38,695 nucleotides of DNA from an uncultured Pseudanabaenaceae cyanobacterium (GTDB lineage Bacteria; Cyanobacteriota; Cyanobacteriia; PCC-9006; JAAUQQ01): contig CALECT010000001.1 of assembly GCA_937949725.1 (NCBI GenBank), positions 1 to 38,695 of the forward strand, written 5' to 3'. This document shows positions 9,075 through 18,083 of the stretch, piece after piece (within the stretch, counting starts at the first letter, position 1; every line of letters starts with the position of its first letter). Under the pieces are notes generated by a model, which saw only the letters and a list, made by a program, of their open reading frames with translations, was not told the DNA's origin and did no database searches. The translations under genes and the position numbers were made by a program.

Positions 9075-9920
9075 ATGCTGACCCGCCTGAAATCAATACT
9101 GCTGGCCCTCAGCATGAGCCTGGCTATTCTGTTCTGTTGGCCCGGTGTCAGCACAGCGGCCTTAGCTGAAAGTGCTTCCTCACCGGAACTTCAGGCCCTT
9201 TACGCAGATCTAGATGAGATTTATCAAAAGGCGTTTATTGCTACGGATAAAGGCGACTTTGTCACCGCAGAGGGCCTTTGGGGGGAAGCCATTGAGCGTA
9301 TGCCCGCAAACCCCGCCACCTGGAGCAATCGGGGCAATGCGCGGGTGAGTCAGTTCAAACTGGAAGAAGCGATCGCTGACTTCGATAAAGCAGTTGAACT
9401 CGCTCCAGACCAGCCTGGCCCCTACGTGAACCGAGGTACTGCCTGGGAAGGACTGAAGGAATGGGACAAGGCGATCGCCGATTACAACAAGGGCATTGAG
9501 CTGGACCCCGAAGACCCCGTCGCCTTCAACAACCGGGGCAACGCCGAAGGTGGCAAAGGGAACTGGGAAGCAGCTAGGGATGACTTCTACCATTCCGCAG
9601 AGCTAGCCCGAGGTTTTGCCCTGCCCAACATGAACTACGCCCTGACCCTCTATCAACTGGGCGACAAAGCCGAAGGCACCCGAAAAATTCGTAACCTCGT
9701 GCGCCGCTACTCCCAGGCCGCTGACCCCCGTGCTGCTCTGACCGCTGTGCTGTGGGACCAAGGTTTGGCAGGGGAAGCAGAGAGCAACTGGGCTGCAGCT
9801 GAGAATCTGGATAGTCGTTACAAGGATGTAGCCTGGGTGCGAGACATTCGCCGCTGGCCCCCCGCTTTAGTGGATGCACTGGATCGTTTTATCAGACTGG
9901 ACTCAAAAGCAGTGAGCTGA
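9075..9920 (+). CDS. Exported tetratricopeptide-repeat protein
   Basis: This 281-residue protein has an N-terminal signal sequence (hydrophobic residues about 7-24, AxA-type cut near 30-34). At least three TPR units follow, at about residues 60-175, with the repeating W/N-R-G-N-A...A-I-x-D-F/Y-x-K-A/G-I/V-E-L pattern. The C-terminal 100 residues are helical without obvious repeats. It is likely a lumenal or periplasmic scaffold; TPR units bind other proteins, and the partner cannot be inferred here. It is divergent from the dienelactone hydrolase gene, with about 227 bases between the chosen starts, and is followed by a hairpin terminator at 9956-9979. Confidence 0.85.
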   Translation: MLTRLKSILLALSMSLAILFCWPGVSTAALAESASSPELQALYADLDEIYQKAFIATDKGDFVTAEGLWGEAIERMPANPATWSNRGNARVSQFKLEEAIADFDKAVELAPDQPGPYVNRGTAWEGLKEWDKAIADYNKGIELDPEDPVAFNNRGNAEGGKGNWEAARDDFYHSAELARGFALPNMNYALTLYQLGDKAEGTRKIRNLVRRYSQAADPRAALTAVLWDQGLAGEAESNWAAAENLDSRYKDVAWVRDIRRWPPALVDALDRFIRLDSKAVS

Positions 9921-9955
9921 AGACGTTTAAGCAGTCTCTAAGAAGGCGATATGGT

Positions 9956-9990
9956 CAGGACGAGTCTAGGCTCGTCCTGTCTTGTTTCTG
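9956..9990 (+). terminator. Rho-independent terminator after the TPR gene
   Basis: CAGGACGAG (9956-9964) pairs perfectly with CTCGTCCTG (9971-9979) around the 6-base loop TCTAGG. A T-rich stretch, TCTTGTTTC, follows. It lies 36 bases after the TPR stop codon. Confidence 0.75.
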
Positions 9991-10080
9991 GCCTGTGGCT
10001 CTGAAAAGACCGGATCATTCACTAGATTCTTAACTTCCAGGGCTATGAGCTATGCCAAATCTGGGATTCTTCTGTAGAAA

Positions 10081-10109
10081 TTGGCTTTCCTTTCACTAAA
10101 TTTTATAAT
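10081..10109 (+). promoter_or_regulatory. Sigma-70-type promoter of glgX
   Basis: A perfect -10 box, TATAAT (10104-10109), has TTGGCT (10081-10086, 4 of 6 matches to consensus) exactly 17 bases upstream. This predicts transcription starting near 10116, about 36 bases before the glgX ATG. Confidence 0.6.
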
Positions 10110-10151
10110 CATCTGTGCTCTAGCCCATTCGGTGAGGAACGCGATCTGCCC

Positions 10152-12302
10152 ATGTACCTATCCCTCTGGCCCGGAAAGCCCTACCCCCTAGGGGCAAAGT
10201 GGGACGGCAAAGGCACCAACTTCGCCCTATTCTCCGAAAACGCTACCGGCGTAGAGCTCTGTCTGTTCGACAAGCGGGGCAATGAAACCCGCCTGGAGCT
10301 CCAGGAAGTCACCAACTTCGTTTGGCATGGCTATGTGCCCTCCGTGGGACCCGGCATGCGCTATGGGTTTCGCGTCAGCGGACCCTTTGAGCCCGAGAAC
10401 GGCCACCGCTTCAACAACAACAAGCTTCTGATCGACCCCTATGCCAAGGCCCTAGACGGCAACATCGGCTTTGCCGAAGAGATCTTCGGCTACCGCTGGA
10501 GCGACCCCAAGGAAGATCTAGGCTTCTCCGAGCTAGACAGCGCTCCTTACATGCCCAAAGCCGTAATCGTCGATGAGACCTTCGACTGGGAAGGCGATGA
10601 GCTTCTGCGCCTGCCCTGGCATGAAACCGTGATCTACGAAGCCCATGTGCGGGGCTTCACCAAGCTCCATCCGGAAATTCCCAAGAAACAGCGGGGGACC
10701 TATGCAGGCCTCACCCACCCCGCTGCTATTTCCCACCTTCAATCCCTGGGCATCACCGCTGTGGAATTGATGCCGATACATCACTTCCTCGCCCACCCCG
10801 GCCATTTAGTCGCCGAAGGCCTGACCAACTACTGGGGCTACGACTCCCTGGCCTACCTCGCTCCCCACCAGGACTATTGCAGTAGCAACAAGCTAGGGGG
10901 GCAGGTCAAAGAATTTAAAGAAATGGTCAAAGCCCTGCACAAAGCGGGCATGGAAGTCATTCTCGACGTGGTCTATAACCACACCGGCGAAGGCAATCAC
11001 ATGGGGCCCACCCTCACCCTACGCGGCATCGACAATGCCTCCTACTACCGTGGCGTAGAAGGGGATGAGCGCTACTACATGGACTACACGGGCTGCGGCA
11101 ATTCCCTCAACGTTCGCCATCCCCAAGTGCTCAAGCTGATCATGGACAGCCTACGCTATTGGGTGCTGGAAATGCATGTGGATGGTTTCCGCTTTGACCT
11201 CGCTTCGGCCCTGGCGCGGGAGCTCCATGAAGTGGATCGCCTAGCTGCCTTCTTCGATATCATCCACCAGGACCCAGTACTGGCGGATGTGAAGCTCATT
11301 GCTGAGCCTTGGGATGTGGGTGAAGGCGGCTACCAGGTGGGAGGTTTTCCCCTGCTCTGGTCCGAGTGGAACGGCAAGTATCGCGACACGGTGCGGGACT
11401 TTTGGCGCGGCGAGGACAGCCGCCTAGCGGAGTTTGCCTATCGCTTTACCGGCAGCTCTGACCTGTACAAGACCAATGGCCGCAGCCCCCACGCCAGCGT
11501 CAACTTCATCACGGCCCATGATGGCTTTACCCTGATGGATCTGGTCAGCTACAACGAAAAACATAACGAGGCCAACGGTGAAGGTAATCGCGATGGCGAT
11601 GACCACAATCGCTCCTGGAACTGTGGCATAGAAGGGGAAACTGATGACCCTGAAATCCTAAAGTTGCGTGCCCAACAGCGACGCAATTTCCTCGTGACCA
11701 TGATGCTCTCCCAGGGCGTGCCCATGCTCGTTAGTGGCGACGAAATGGGACGCAGCCAGCAGGGCAGCAACAACGCCTACTGCCAGGACAATGAGATTTC
11801 TTGGCTCGATTGGGATCTCCAGGAAGAAAACCAGACCTTGCTGGACTTCAACCGCCAGCTAATCGACTTCCGCCGCCAACACCCCGTGTTTCACCGCCGT
11901 AAATGGTTCATGGGTCGGGACATTCACGGCTCTGGGGTCAAGGACATCGGCTGGTTCAATCCCGATGGCGAACCCATGCATGAAGAGCAGTGGAACAATG
12001 GGTTTGCCAAGGCCATTGGGGTTTTGCTCAACGGCGAAGAAATTGCCACCACTGGCAACCGTGGCGAACGCATTATCGATGACAACTTCCTGCTGCTGTT
12101 TAGTGCCCATTACGAGACGATTGAATTCACCTTGCCGCTCAAACTCCAAGCCTGGGAATGGGTGGTCATTATCGACACGACGAAGCCTCGCTTTGTGCGG
12201 AGAGGGCGTCGCTATGTCTCAGATAAACCGATCCCAGTGGAGGGGCGGTCTGTGATGGTGCTTCAGCGCATCGGTCGGGTTAGCGGTGAGGATGAGGATT
12301 AG
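10152..12302 (+). CDS. glgX: Glycogen debranching enzyme (isoamylase type)
   Basis: The 716-residue length is normal for GlgX. It hydrolyses alpha-1,6 branches, normally of phosphorylase-trimmed glycogen, in the cytoplasm. An N-terminal CBM48-like domain (PYPLGAKWDGKGTNFALFSE) precedes the GH13 barrel. Catalytic residues are the nucleophile Asp349 (DGFRFDLA), the acid Glu385 (IAEPWD) and Asp457 (TAHDGF). The GH13 motif DVVYNHT and the GlgX-like YNEKHNEANGE segment are also present. It stands alone with its own promoter; no other glycogen gene is visible nearby. Confidence 0.97.
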   Translation: MYLSLWPGKPYPLGAKWDGKGTNFALFSENATGVELCLFDKRGNETRLELQEVTNFVWHGYVPSVGPGMRYGFRVSGPFEPENGHRFNNNKLLIDPYAKALDGNIGFAEEIFGYRWSDPKEDLGFSELDSAPYMPKAVIVDETFDWEGDELLRLPWHETVIYEAHVRGFTKLHPEIPKKQRGTYAGLTHPAAISHLQSLGITAVELMPIHHFLAHPGHLVAEGLTNYWGYDSLAYLAPHQDYCSSNKLGGQVKEFKEMVKALHKAGMEVILDVVYNHTGEGNHMGPTLTLRGIDNASYYRGVEGDERYYMDYTGCGNSLNVRHPQVLKLIMDSLRYWVLEMHVDGFRFDLASALARELHEVDRLAAFFDIIHQDPVLADVKLIAEPWDVGEGGYQVGGFPLLWSEWNGKYRDTVRDFWRGEDSRLAEFAYRFTGSSDLYKTNGRSPHASVNFITAHDGFTLMDLVSYNEKHNEANGEGNRDGDDHNRSWNCGIEGETDDPEILKLRAQQRRNFLVTMMLSQGVPMLVSGDEMGRSQQGSNNAYCQDNEISWLDWDLQEENQTLLDFNRQLIDFRRQHPVFHRRKWFMGRDIHGSGVKDIGWFNPDGEPMHEEQWNNGFAKAIGVLLNGEEIATTGNRGERIIDDNFLLLFSAHYETIEFTLPLKLQAWEWVVIIDTTKPRFVRRGRRYVSDKPIPVEGRSVMVLQRIGRVSGEDED

Positions 12303-12556
12303 AAACTCGTTAGACCATCTGGCCCAACCCAGGAGTTTGACTGTTGAGAAAACCTCCAGCCCAAGCAAAGAGATCGCAGCTCGGTATCAACTCAGGAGCA
12401 AGATCTCGGAAATTTCGTTTGCTCAGTCGTAATCAAGATTGGCAACGTTACGACCGCGATCTCTCCCCCAAGGTGGAAGCTATAACCAGACTGTTCCTGA
12501 ACGATTGAGCCAACGCATCAACTGACCCTCAATTCAAAGCATCGGGAGAATAGACC

Positions 12557-13171
12557 ATGTTAAATCGCCTTCCCCTCATCACCCTCACCAGCCTGGCGAT
12601 CGCCCTCAGCAGCGGCATTGTCGCCCAGGCCCAAGCTAACAAACTCAACCCTTGCCCCGGCCTTTACTACGAAGCGCCCCTCAACGAGCGATTTATCTCT
12701 CCCGCAGGCTGCCCAGCCAATGCAGCTCGCAAGGCCCAGCAACGGAATAGCCGCGCCACCCCAGATGCAGGACTCCCCACGGTCAACGCCGCAGAATCAT
12801 TTCCCTCTATTCCTGCAGAATCCACTGTTCAACCCCTGCCAGAAGAACTGGGCCAGGCGATCGCCCGCGTCACGCCCCAGGCTCAACAAGTCAACGTCAC
12901 CCTCACCAATAAAACCAACGCATTGATCACCTACGAAGTCATTGGCCAAACCGATCGCCGCATCCTGGATGGCGGAGAAACTATCGTTTTACGCGGGTTA
13001 TCCTTACCCAGCACCATCAGCACCGTGCGTAACGACAACGGCCTACTCACCTTCGAGACCACCGTGGATGAACCAGCTCAGCTCCTCGTGACCCTAGATG
13101 CGAACCCACAGTTCAATGAGGTCCAGGGCGTTCTGCAAATACAAGAAGATGGCGAGGTCTTTTTGAATTAA
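12557..13171 (+). CDS. Exported protein of unknown function
   Basis: This 204-residue protein has a signal peptide with a probable cut after VAQA (residue 25). Two cysteines (33 and 52) just after the cut may form a disulfide. A Pro/Ala/Thr-rich linker follows, then a C-terminal domain (about 100-204) with alternating beta-strand character and two N-V-T-L / L-V-T-L strands. GGGAG at 12544-12548, eight bases before the ATG, supports the start. I do not recognise a named family. A hairpin at 13214-13255 separates it from the convergent genes. Confidence 0.75.
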   Translation: MLNRLPLITLTSLAIALSSGIVAQAQANKLNPCPGLYYEAPLNERFISPAGCPANAARKAQQRNSRATPDAGLPTVNAAESFPSIPAESTVQPLPEELGQAIARVTPQAQQVNVTLTNKTNALITYEVIGQTDRRILDGGETIVLRGLSLPSTISTVRNDNGLLTFETTVDEPAQLLVTLDANPQFNEVQGVLQIQEDGEVFLN

Positions 13172-13213
13172 AGGCTTACTCCAGGGGAAATCCTATGGCC
13201 TCGACTCCCATTA

Positions 13214-13255
13214 GAAGACTCTCGAAACAGACTGCGATGCCTCCCGAGAGTCTTC
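13214..13255. terminator. Bidirectional hairpin between convergent genes
   Basis: GAAGACTCTCG (13214-13224) pairs perfectly over 11 bp with CGAGAGTCTTC (13245-13255), enclosing a 20-base loop. It lies between the stop at 13171 (plus) and the stop at 13304 (minus), so it can serve both transcripts. There is no strong T-run on either side. Confidence 0.6.
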
Positions 13256-13303
13256 ATTCGGGGTCTAGCAATTAGAAACGGTGGATCACTTCCGCCTTAA
13301 AGG

Positions 13304-13720
13304 TTAAAGGTCAGCAACCATAAGCAGCGGTCGCCGATGCCAGGCATCGCAGAGACATCCATCTAACGCCTGTTGACAGTCTTGAGCCCAGGCTTTCATG
13401 GCAGTCATATCCTGTTCCATTTCGATCTGCTGCAACTGACCCATGACTTGCTCAATCGACCGGGTCAATGCAAGCAGCTCCTCACTATCAAGGCTAATTC
13501 CAGAGCGATTCGATAGTTGTTGAGGTTGCTCTGATTGAGGTCGCCACAGCCTACGAAGAATCTCGCGAGCCTCGTACAAAACCTCCCAGGACAAACGAGC
13601 TGCATATTGCATTGGCAATAATAATTTGCCTTGTTCGATATCTTTAAGCCGGGAGTTCGCTTGCTCCACAGCTAAGCGAATAATATCGATATTTTCAGAC
13701 GACAGTCTGACCTGGTACAT
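13304..13720 (-). CDS. Conserved-looking helical protein, unknown function
   Basis: This 138-residue, probably cytoplasmic and mostly helical protein has no signal or TM segment. Cysteines cluster near the end (ALDGCLCDAW). GGAG lies eight bases before the ATG (complement of 13729-13732), so it has its own ribosome binding site even though it overlaps the preceding ORF by 49 bases. I do not recognise the family. It is in the same reading frame as the ORF that starts at 14164, which leaves open that all three small ORFs here once formed one gene. Confidence 0.6.
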   Translation of the reverse strand: MYQVRLSSENIDIIRLAVEQANSRLKDIEQGKLLLPMQYAARLSWEVLYEAREILRRLWRPQSEQPQQLSNRSGISLDSEELLALTRSIEQVMGQLQQIEMEQDMTAMKAWAQDCQQALDGCLCDAWHRRPLLMVADL

Positions 13721-14001
13721 TCCGAACGCTCCAATATCTGAGGCTGCTTCAATTCATTCGTAGCAAAGACTTGATCTGCAACGCTATATCCAGCGCCAAC
13801 AGTCAGAACGAGACCTATATCCAGGTCTTTGTCGATCCATTGAGTTGTGAGTTTCTTGCGATAACGCAACAGACTTAATAAACCATTATCGAGCTGAGCG
13901 ACGACTCTGAGGCTCTGCCTTCGCTGCATATAAGCATCGCATCGATCGATTATGGCCTTGGTGTTCCACTCCCCAAACCTCCGCAAGGAAGCCTGGATCA
14001 T
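13672..14001 (-). CDS. Hypothetical ORF, possibly the middle or C-terminal part of a frameshifted gene
   Basis: This 109-residue reading frame looks protein-like from its start (SLRRFGEWNTKAIIDRCDAY) to about residue 88, with plausible helix and strand patterns. Its last 20 residues overlap the next gene and look random. It overlaps the upstream ORF by 116 bases in another frame. Only a few in-frame codons precede the ATG before a TGA. It is either a separate gene or the continuation of the ORF starting at 14164 after a frameshift between about 13886 and 14020. No homolog is recognised. Confidence 0.4.
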   Translation of the reverse strand: MIQASLRRFGEWNTKAIIDRCDAYMQRRQSLRVVAQLDNGLLSLLRYRKKLTTQWIDKDLDIGLVLTVGAGYSVADQVFATNELKQPQILERSECTRSDCRLKISILFA

Positions 14002-14164
14002 CGCAGTTAACCTGGGGATTCAGGCGAACGAGTAAGCGACGGAAATTGGGAACTGAAGCCAACATTCCAATTCGAAACAGAACATCTTGGAGATCATGTC
14101 CTTGAACGACAATGAAATCCTGCTCAATCATGTCCTGCACTGCAAGCTCGGCTCTTAAATACAT
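13886..14164 (-). CDS. Hypothetical ORF, possibly the N-terminal part of a frameshifted gene
   Basis: The first 55 residues, from MYLRAELAVQDM to about RLLVRLNP, look like a real protein with regular hydrophobic spacing. The remainder (from about residue 60) overlaps the next ORF and becomes rich in Arg, Ser and His, as expected for out-of-frame DNA. No ribosome binding site is visible before the ATG. The simplest reading is one ancestral gene broken by an indel or sequencing error; overlapping genes remain possible. The function is unknown. Confidence 0.4.
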   Translation of the reverse strand: MYLRAELAVQDMIEQDFIVVQGHDLQDVLFRIGMLASVPNFRRLLVRLNPQVNCDDPGFLAEVWGVEHQGHNRSMRCLYAAKAEPQSRRSAR

Positions 14165-14753
14165 GGGGACTTAAGCTTGATCAACGACGTCTCTTTTTCC
14201 AGAACAATGAAGTTCTAGACTTAAAGAACTACGGCTAATATCTCAAATATCAAAAGAATCGGAAACTGTGAAAAATACGGTAACTAGTTTTGGCCAGGCT
14301 CTACGTGTTTTTCTGGAAAAGTGAGATTAATTGCCGAAAATTTGGCAAAACTACCTTTATTGGGAATTGATTTTAAAGAATCTAGACTCAAACGAGAGGG
14401 CTGCCAGGCGTGTAAATACGGATTTACATCCCCATTATCTGCTTTTCCCTAAGGCTCTCAACCTCAGGAAAAATGATTTCTTAATGACTTTCTAGACGCG
14501 ATAGAGAGAAGTTTGAATCAGCTTTTAACAGTAGTTTGACTCTAGACAAAAACAGTAATCTGGAGTGACTTTTGAAAATACTTCTAAACAATAAATGGAG
14601 TAGTTACTCCTATGCTAATTAAGAGATAGAATGCGCGATCGAAAATCGGGCTGAGCGATCGTCATGTAGAAGAGATACAACAACCATTTGAAGGGGTTGT
14701 AAGAATGCATCTCCTAGGCTTTCTCGACCTGCGAAAGCCAATGCTGCCGTTGA
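14165..14753. other. AT-rich intergenic region with a palindrome
   Basis: These 589 bases lie between two minus-strand gene groups and are visibly more AT-rich than the surroundings. A perfect inverted repeat, TGTAAAT-ACGG-ATTTACA (14411-14428), resembles a regulator binding site. ACAACC/GGTTGT (14680-14700) just past the stop of the next gene may end its transcript. No credible ORF is seen. Confidence 0.5.
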
Positions 14754-17700
14754 TTACGACTTTTTTAACAGCTCAGTCACCACCTTATCGGGCATACGGT
14801 GGAGATAGGCCTGGGCGGCAGCTTGTACGTCCAGATTGCTATGGTTGATTCCTCGCAATAGTGCTGCGTCGGGCAAAGAAATCTCCTGTTCCAACGCGAG
14901 ATCATAGGCACAGGCCAAGGCTTGGGGAGCCAAGCCAGGTTCTAGGGTGACGAGCTGACGCAGGCGCTCCGGTACCTCACAGCGATCGCTTGGCAAGCTT
15001 CCAGAAGTATTGCCCTCTTCCCAATCTGCAAATACAGCTCGTTTCGACCGGGCTGGGCGAGCATCAAATACAGCCAACAAGGGCTCTCGCAAGGGAGGCT
15101 CTAGTAACTGGGCTAACCGTTTGAGACCCTGGGGAATCGTTGAGCGATGGCGCAGCTGTTGCACAATTTGTTCAAGACGACCGGAAGGGTAACGAATTTG
15201 TAGAAGCAGTAGAATACGCTCCCCCACATCTCGCTGCTGACGCTGGAGCGCTTGGCGCAGTTGCCTTGCGGCCATGCCGGGTAACTGCTTGGGGTGTAGA
15301 TCCACCAGCCCAGCGTAGAGCTGACTGAGTAACCAAAGTTCCTCCCGAACCAGCTGCATAACCCCTTCAGAACCAGCGAGAGCCTGGGAAAGCGCCATTC
15401 CGTAGGAGACCTGTCCCGCCATTACACCTTCGGGTTGGTTCAGCAACAGATTCAGCAAGCAGGCTCGAGCTTCGCCCTGTTGGCGCAAAACATCCTCCGC
15501 TAAGGCCGCTCTAGCCTGGGCAGTCGCAATCTCTATCAAAATGCGCCAGCTCCGTTCCTTGGTTTTTAAGGACAGGTCGGGATGTTGGCTACAGCGTTGG
15601 AGTAGGGGAACCGCTTCATCACCCAGGCTCACCAATGCTGCATGGGCGGGCTGTTCCACCAGGGGCGATCGCAATGCCTTGAGCAGATGGGGATACAGGT
15701 TCTGGCTGCGGGTTTGACCAATCGCGGCAATCACTGCTTCTCGCACCTGAGGCGAGAAATCTTCCAGCAAAGCCGGGATTTGGGCCTTAAAGGGAGCTAA
15801 ATCTCCTAAATCCTTGAGGACTTCACTCGCCGCCAATCGCTCCTCCTGGGTTTTATGGGTCAGCATGATTCGCAAAATTTTCTGGGCCTGGGGAACCAAA
15901 TCACTCCATTGGGCTTGAGTCAGGCGACGACTCGGCTTGCGATCGCCCCAAAATGGCATGCCGTCTTCAAAGACAGAGCCGAAGACAGGATTGAGAGCAA
16001 AGGCCGCTGCCACAGCCCTGACCCCAGGCGATCGTTCCGGCTGGAGATGCAGCTGCAATGCCTTAGGCGACGTTGCTGGCCCGAGATACAGACTATGACG
16101 CAGCGCCGCCGCAAAAACTTCGGGCGGAGCAATGGGCGTCATCAAAGCCTCGACAATGCGCAAATGGCGCTGGGGATGGTAACGCTGGCGAGTCAGGCGA
16201 GTTCGAGAATTTTCACCTTGCGCTAAAGACCGAGCCTGACGACCCAGACGGGTCATGATCGCGACCCCCTCCAACTGCAGCATGGGGGGCAACCGCATCA
16301 AAACCGGAGCTAAGGTCTCCACAGCGAGAGCAGGGTCTAAGCGATCCAACAGGCGTATTGCCGTAATGGCATCCTCTAGCTGCACCGGCTCGCGTAAGGA
16401 GCGCTTCAAGGATTTCACCAAGCCCCGCTTAACCAGGGGACTCTCAGGTTGGTTCAGCAACCCTTCAGCCCCCAGTTGCTCCAACGGTCCATTGGGGAAA
16501 CGACGATGGAGGGTCTGCTGTTCGATCGCCCCCAGGATCAATTGAAAATATCGATAACGCAAGAACGCCAGCACAACCAGGGTTGTCAGCGTCAATCCAG
16601 CCAGAATCAGCAGTAGAAATTCTGGCAAGGCTGCTCCCCAAATGCGCCAGCCCAACAGCAGCGCCACCCCCAATAGCCCCATGGCCAGAGATTCTGTCAC
16701 AATGCGTTGCTTCTGCAACCGATCGAGCGCCGCTTGGGGAAGCCTCGCCAATAAACGACCCTGGGCATATTGCCCCAGACTATAGTGCAACCCTTCATCC
16801 AGTCCCCGCACTAGCGCTAAGCCCAAGAGCAGAGGCAATCGATCTTGCACCACCAAAAAGCTGAGAGCCAGCATGACAAGGGGAGACCAAGCGAGGGCTG
16901 TGAAGGCACCATGGCGCACAAACCAGCCCTGAATAATCGTTCCCTGGAGCAGCAATCCTACTAAGCCCACAGCCCCTTGAATCCAAGCCAGGAAAGCTGC
17001 AATTTCTACGGCCTGGGACTTTGCACCAGGAATGCCCCCCGGAAAATTGAGCTGGAGTTGTCCCCATAATCCCCACTGAATCAGTAAGGTTAGAAGCTGG
17101 CCCAAGGCAAAAAAGATGAGGAGCAATCTGCCATAGCGGCGCAGCAAGGTGGGTGGAGCATTGTCCTGCTCGATCGCGTCATTGATTGCCCCCTTTGGGT
17201 CAAGACGACTAGCCCGCAACCTGTAACCAGGGACAGCTAGGCTCAATCGGGGAATTGCCCCTAACAAAATTAAAAGACCACTCCCCAAAGCAATGGATTC
17301 CAGCGGCAGACTCGGTCCCGCAGCCCCCAAGCACCAGGGCAAGACCAATCCCACCAGGGCGTAGGCCCCAAAGGTAAACCAAGCCAAGGGCAGGGAAGCG
17401 AGGGACTGCCATGGTGATGCCATCAGAGCTTTGCCACGCCCCGAAGTTGCTTTGGCTTCACGTGCAGAGCGAGATAAAGATTTTCCAGCGATCGCGCCTT
17501 GAGCTAGCAACGCCCCAGAATGCTCCGAGACCTTTGTACCCTGCACCTGTACCCGGTGAAACTGCCCCAGTAGCATCGCCCCACATTGGAGCAACACCAC
17601 TTGAAAGGTTGTCTGTCCCAGCTGAGCAGCTCCCGCTTCTCCGAGGGAGCCTGCCTGCAACATCACTGACAAACCCGGCAAAGAGTCCCCCCACTGTCCC

Positions 17701-18083
17701 CATTGCTCCCCGAAGCATAGCCCGAGCCAAAGAGCCACTAGGAACATCCAAGCCAGGGCCATCAAAAGGCGAGTTGCCCCCGCACCAATGCGATGGGGCA
17801 ACCGACAAGACAGTACTAGGCTCACCTCCCTCAGGCCAAACCCAAACACCGCAGTCAAGCCATAAACCAGGGCTAAGGAGGCTATGCCCATGCGGCCTAG
17901 AAAAATTGCTGCACTGCTCACCTCTAGCAACACCACGCCCAGAGTCAGTAGAAACGTGGTGCCTAAGAGTAGCGATCGCGAAGCAATCGCACCAACGTTC
18001 CCCAAAGGCTGTGGAGAAGACCTGGGGGAATGGGTCGCAAACCGATTCCAAACAGAGAGAATCCGAGACAAGGACAGAGTCAT
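14754..18083 (-). CDS. Npt1/MFS-like multi-spanning membrane protein fused to HEAT repeats
   Basis: The protein is about 1109 residues from the chosen ATG. The N-terminal half (about 40-520) has roughly ten to twelve hydrophobic segments with a transporter-like pattern (LLLGTTFLLTL, SSAAIFLGRMG, LALVYGLTAV) similar to nucleotide-transporter-type MFS proteins. The C-terminal half is soluble, helical and HEAT-like (ERLAASEVLKDLGD, SPQVREAVIAAIGQ, HAALVSLGDEAVPLL). Such fusions occur in cyanobacteria, but their substrate is unproven. The frame continues to a TTG at 18176; the ATG at 18083 is preferred because it leads directly into the conserved part, though neither has a good Shine-Dalgarno. 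An unrelated membrane anchor for HEAT repeats is the alternative. Confidence 0.7.
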   Translation of the reverse strand: MTLSLSRILSVWNRFATHSPRSSPQPLGNVGAIASRSLLLGTTFLLTLGVVLLEVSSAAIFLGRMGIASLALVYGLTAVFGFGLREVSLVLSCRLPHRIGAGATRLLMALAWMFLVALWLGLCFGEQWGQWGDSLPGLSVMLQAGSLGEAGAAQLGQTTFQVVLLQCGAMLLGQFHRVQVQGTKVSEHSGALLAQGAIAGKSLSRSAREAKATSGRGKALMASPWQSLASLPLAWFTFGAYALVGLVLPWCLGAAGPSLPLESIALGSGLLILLGAIPRLSLAVPGYRLRASRLDPKGAINDAIEQDNAPPTLLRRYGRLLLIFFALGQLLTLLIQWGLWGQLQLNFPGGIPGAKSQAVEIAAFLAWIQGAVGLVGLLLQGTIIQGWFVRHGAFTALAWSPLVMLALSFLVVQDRLPLLLGLALVRGLDEGLHYSLGQYAQGRLLARLPQAALDRLQKQRIVTESLAMGLLGVALLLGWRIWGAALPEFLLLILAGLTLTTLVVLAFLRYRYFQLILGAIEQQTLHRRFPNGPLEQLGAEGLLNQPESPLVKRGLVKSLKRSLREPVQLEDAITAIRLLDRLDPALAVETLAPVLMRLPPMLQLEGVAIMTRLGRQARSLAQGENSRTRLTRQRYHPQRHLRIVEALMTPIAPPEVFAAALRHSLYLGPATSPKALQLHLQPERSPGVRAVAAAFALNPVFGSVFEDGMPFWGDRKPSRRLTQAQWSDLVPQAQKILRIMLTHKTQEERLAASEVLKDLGDLAPFKAQIPALLEDFSPQVREAVIAAIGQTRSQNLYPHLLKALRSPLVEQPAHAALVSLGDEAVPLLQRCSQHPDLSLKTKERSWRILIEIATAQARAALAEDVLRQQGEARACLLNLLLNQPEGVMAGQVSYGMALSQALAGSEGVMQLVREELWLLSQLYAGLVDLHPKQLPGMAARQLRQALQRQQRDVGERILLLLQIRYPSGRLEQIVQQLRHRSTIPQGLKRLAQLLEPPLREPLLAVFDARPARSKRAVFADWEEGNTSGSLPSDRCEVPERLRQLVTLEPGLAPQALACAYDLALEQEISLPDAALLRGINHSNLDVQAAAQAYLHRMPDKVVTELLKKS

